Shown here one piece after another: positions 60,536 through 61,909 of a DNA stretch of 61,909 bases (position 1 is its first letter; the number at the start of each line of letters is the position of its first letter). The position numbers and the translations under genes are program-made. The notes below the pieces were generated by a model. The model saw nothing but the letters and a program-made list of their open reading frames with translations. It was not told where the DNA came from and did no database searches. This DNA is from a virus, in IMG/VR virus record IMGVR_UViG_3300007754_000342, positions 1 to 61,909 of that record; one strand, 5' to 3'.

Positions 60536-61485
60536 AAATAGGATTTTTTACAGAAGCTGGTTACCAAGGTGGTGTACCAAGAAATCATCCAAATATGAGA
60601 ACGGATGTAGCGTGGGTTTGTGCTTTAGGGGCTCAACATCATCCATTGGAGACAATACAAACTGTACCAAAAGATAGTTACGATGTTGGTGTTGTTATAA
60701 TACCAAAGAACAAAAATCACTTGGTTAAATTTCCAATTGTTGAAGAAATAAAACGAGTTTGTAAAAAAGTATGTGTGATGCAAGAAAGTACTTATTGGTA
60801 TTGGCAAGATGACCAAATAGGTGAACAAATTTGGTACTATAATAATTTAATGGAGTCGGATTTAATATTGTGTCATAATGATGATGATTTGAATTATTAT
60901 CGTGGGATGACTAACAAAAGATGTGAATTACTACCAAGTTTAATGATTACTGATAATTTGGGTGGTAATGATTCAATACTACCCTGTGGTGGTGGAAATA
61001 AAGAAGGTGTAATTATTGGTGGTAACTTTGTTAGTATTTATAGAGGATTTGATTCTTATGTTGTAGCGGAACAATTTGGACTACCAGTTTATGCTCCAAC
61101 TACTGGTCGAATGAAACCAGAAGAGAGGGGATTAAACATTAATCATTTGGAATGGATGCAGTGGTATCAATGGATACACGTGATAAGTAAATTTTACGCC
61201 GGAGTTCAATTGGGAACGGCGGCCGCAGGAACATTTAACTTGAATTTATCGTTTCATGGAATACCCTGTATAGGTTATGAAAGTTTAAATACACAAGCTG
61301 TATTGCATCCAGAGACTACTGTTAAAGATGGACACGTAGATAAAGCTCGTGAATTAGCTGATAGACTTGCTGATGATATAGCATTTTATGAAAAATGTTC
61401 TCGTGATACAAGAAGACTATATGAACAACATTATTCAGAAGAAGTTTTTGTTAAAAAGATGATGGGGGTATTTGAATCATTATGA
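60532..61485 (+). CDS. GT-B-like glycosyltransferase
   Basis: The 317-residue protein starts MKIGFFTEAGYQGGVP, lists KKVCVMQESTYWYW and SDLILCHNDDDLNYYRG in the first Rossmann domain, and has GVIIGGNFVSIYRGFDSYVV, FYAGVQLGTAAAGTFNLNLS and GIPCIGYESLNTQ in the donor domain. It fits a short GT-B enzyme. Coupled to the cupin gene by a 4-base overlap. Confidence 0.65.
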   Translation: MKIGFFTEAGYQGGVPRNHPNMRTDVAWVCALGAQHHPLETIQTVPKDSYDVGVVIIPKNKNHLVKFPIVEEIKRVCKKVCVMQESTYWYWQDDQIGEQIWYYNNLMESDLILCHNDDDLNYYRGMTNKRCELLPSLMITDNLGGNDSILPCGGGNKEGVIIGGNFVSIYRGFDSYVVAEQFGLPVYAPTTGRMKPEERGLNINHLEWMQWYQWIHVISKFYAGVQLGTAAAGTFNLNLSFHGIPCIGYESLNTQAVLHPETTVKDGHVDKARELADRLADDIAFYEKCSRDTRRLYEQHYSEEVFVKKMMGVFESL

Positions 61486-61909
61486 AACCAATAACATTTG
61501 TTATACCAAGTAGGAATAATCTTGACCTACTAAAATTATGTTACAAGTCTATTAAAGATTTGGGTAATGACCATCACATACTTGTACTAAATGATGCAAG
61601 TGTAGATGGTACATATGAGTGGTTAGAAACATTGGATGATGAAAATCTTCACGTCTATACAAATTCTGGACCAGATAGAGTTGGTATCGTTGGGATGTTT
61701 GATAAGGGGATTGAAATGGCATCAACAGACATTATATTCGCGTTTCATGCTGATATGTACGCTTGTCCTAATATGGATGTAGAAGTTCTAAAACATTTAG
61801 AACGAGGTAAAGTTGTATCTGCTACTCGTATTGAACCACCACTACATCCTGATGGGCCAGAAAAGATATTAATGGATTTCGGTATAGAACCTGAAGAGTT
61901 TGATGAACA
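61482..61909 (+). CDS. GT2 glycosyltransferase (3' partial)
   Basis: The ATG at 61482 overlaps the previous stop, and the frame is open to the last base of the window (142 codons). It has FVIPSRNNLDLLKLCYKSIK, LVLNDASVDGTYEWLETL and DIIFAFHADMYACPNMD as the metal region, the GT2 pattern. The glycan cluster therefore continues beyond the window. Confidence 0.85.
   Translation, partial: MKPITFVIPSRNNLDLLKLCYKSIKDLGNDHHILVLNDASVDGTYEWLETLDDENLHVYTNSGPDRVGIVGMFDKGIEMASTDIIFAFHADMYACPNMDVEVLKHLERGKVVSATRIEPPLHPDGPEKILMDFGIEPEEFDE

Noticed and set aside
1-61909. CRISPR arrays, insertion sequences, integrase or attachment sites
   Set aside because: No regularly spaced repeats, transposase motifs or integrase motifs were found in any frame that I could support.

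Overview
This 61.9 kb window is an AT-rich segment of a large T4-like myovirus genome. Every supported gene is on the + strand. The evidence is a T4-type contractile tail set (sheath gp18, tube gp19, gp26-like protein, tape measure, baseplate genes) next to a T4-type replication set (gp32, UvsX, 5'-3' exonuclease, gp41, gp43, gp45, gp44, gp62). No integrase, repressor or other lysogeny gene is visible. A collagen-like tail fibre with an S74 chaperone, ThyX, class II RNR, a ClpP-like protein and a long glycosyltransferase region suggest an aquatic or marine phage. The host cannot be named from the sequence.

Layout. 1-16 kb: tail and baseplate genes; every sizeable gap carries a TATTTAT element that may be the late promoter. 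16-22 kb: ThyX, an unexpected family A DNA polymerase-like protein, two unknown proteins, a DUF6445-like protein and a glycosyltransferase. 22.1-25.3 kb: an accessory island with several sigma70-like promoters of one type (oligo-A, GCTCTTGAC, N17, TATATT), two small genes, a probable restriction endonuclease/methyltransferase pair with an HTH-fused methyltransferase, and two structured non-coding RNA candidates (about 0.25 and 0.42 kb) that share a 13-base element. 25.3-45 kb: replication and nucleotide metabolism. This block also holds two paralogous GT-B-like glycosyltransferases ending in the same -SWF tail (the polymerase ends -AWF), a DUF1599/Nmad1-like protein, a Cas4/RecB-like nuclease, a heptose-kinase-like protein and an RHH protein. 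45-62 kb: a nearly gap-free cluster of glycosyltransferases, a sulfotransferase-like protein, sugar aminotransferase, methyltransferases, ATP-grasp, LmbE-like deacetylase, 2OG-Fe oxygenase, cupin and the adenylyltransferase half of HldE. One glycosyltransferase there is split by a tRNA-Tyr plus the first codons of an unrelated gene.

How it works together. Early sigma70-like promoters probably drive the 22-25 kb island. gp32, UvsX, gp41, gp43 and gp44/62/45 form the replisome, and NrdJ, glutaredoxin and ThyX supply nucleotides. The tail genes are probably expressed late. The glycan cluster presumably makes or decorates a surface polysaccharide or virion glycan, while the replication-linked glycosyltransferases could act on DNA. 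The least explained parts are the RNA/restriction island, a likely frameshift in the gp26-like tail chaperone, the second DNA polymerase, and the possible clamp-tethered glycosyltransferases.
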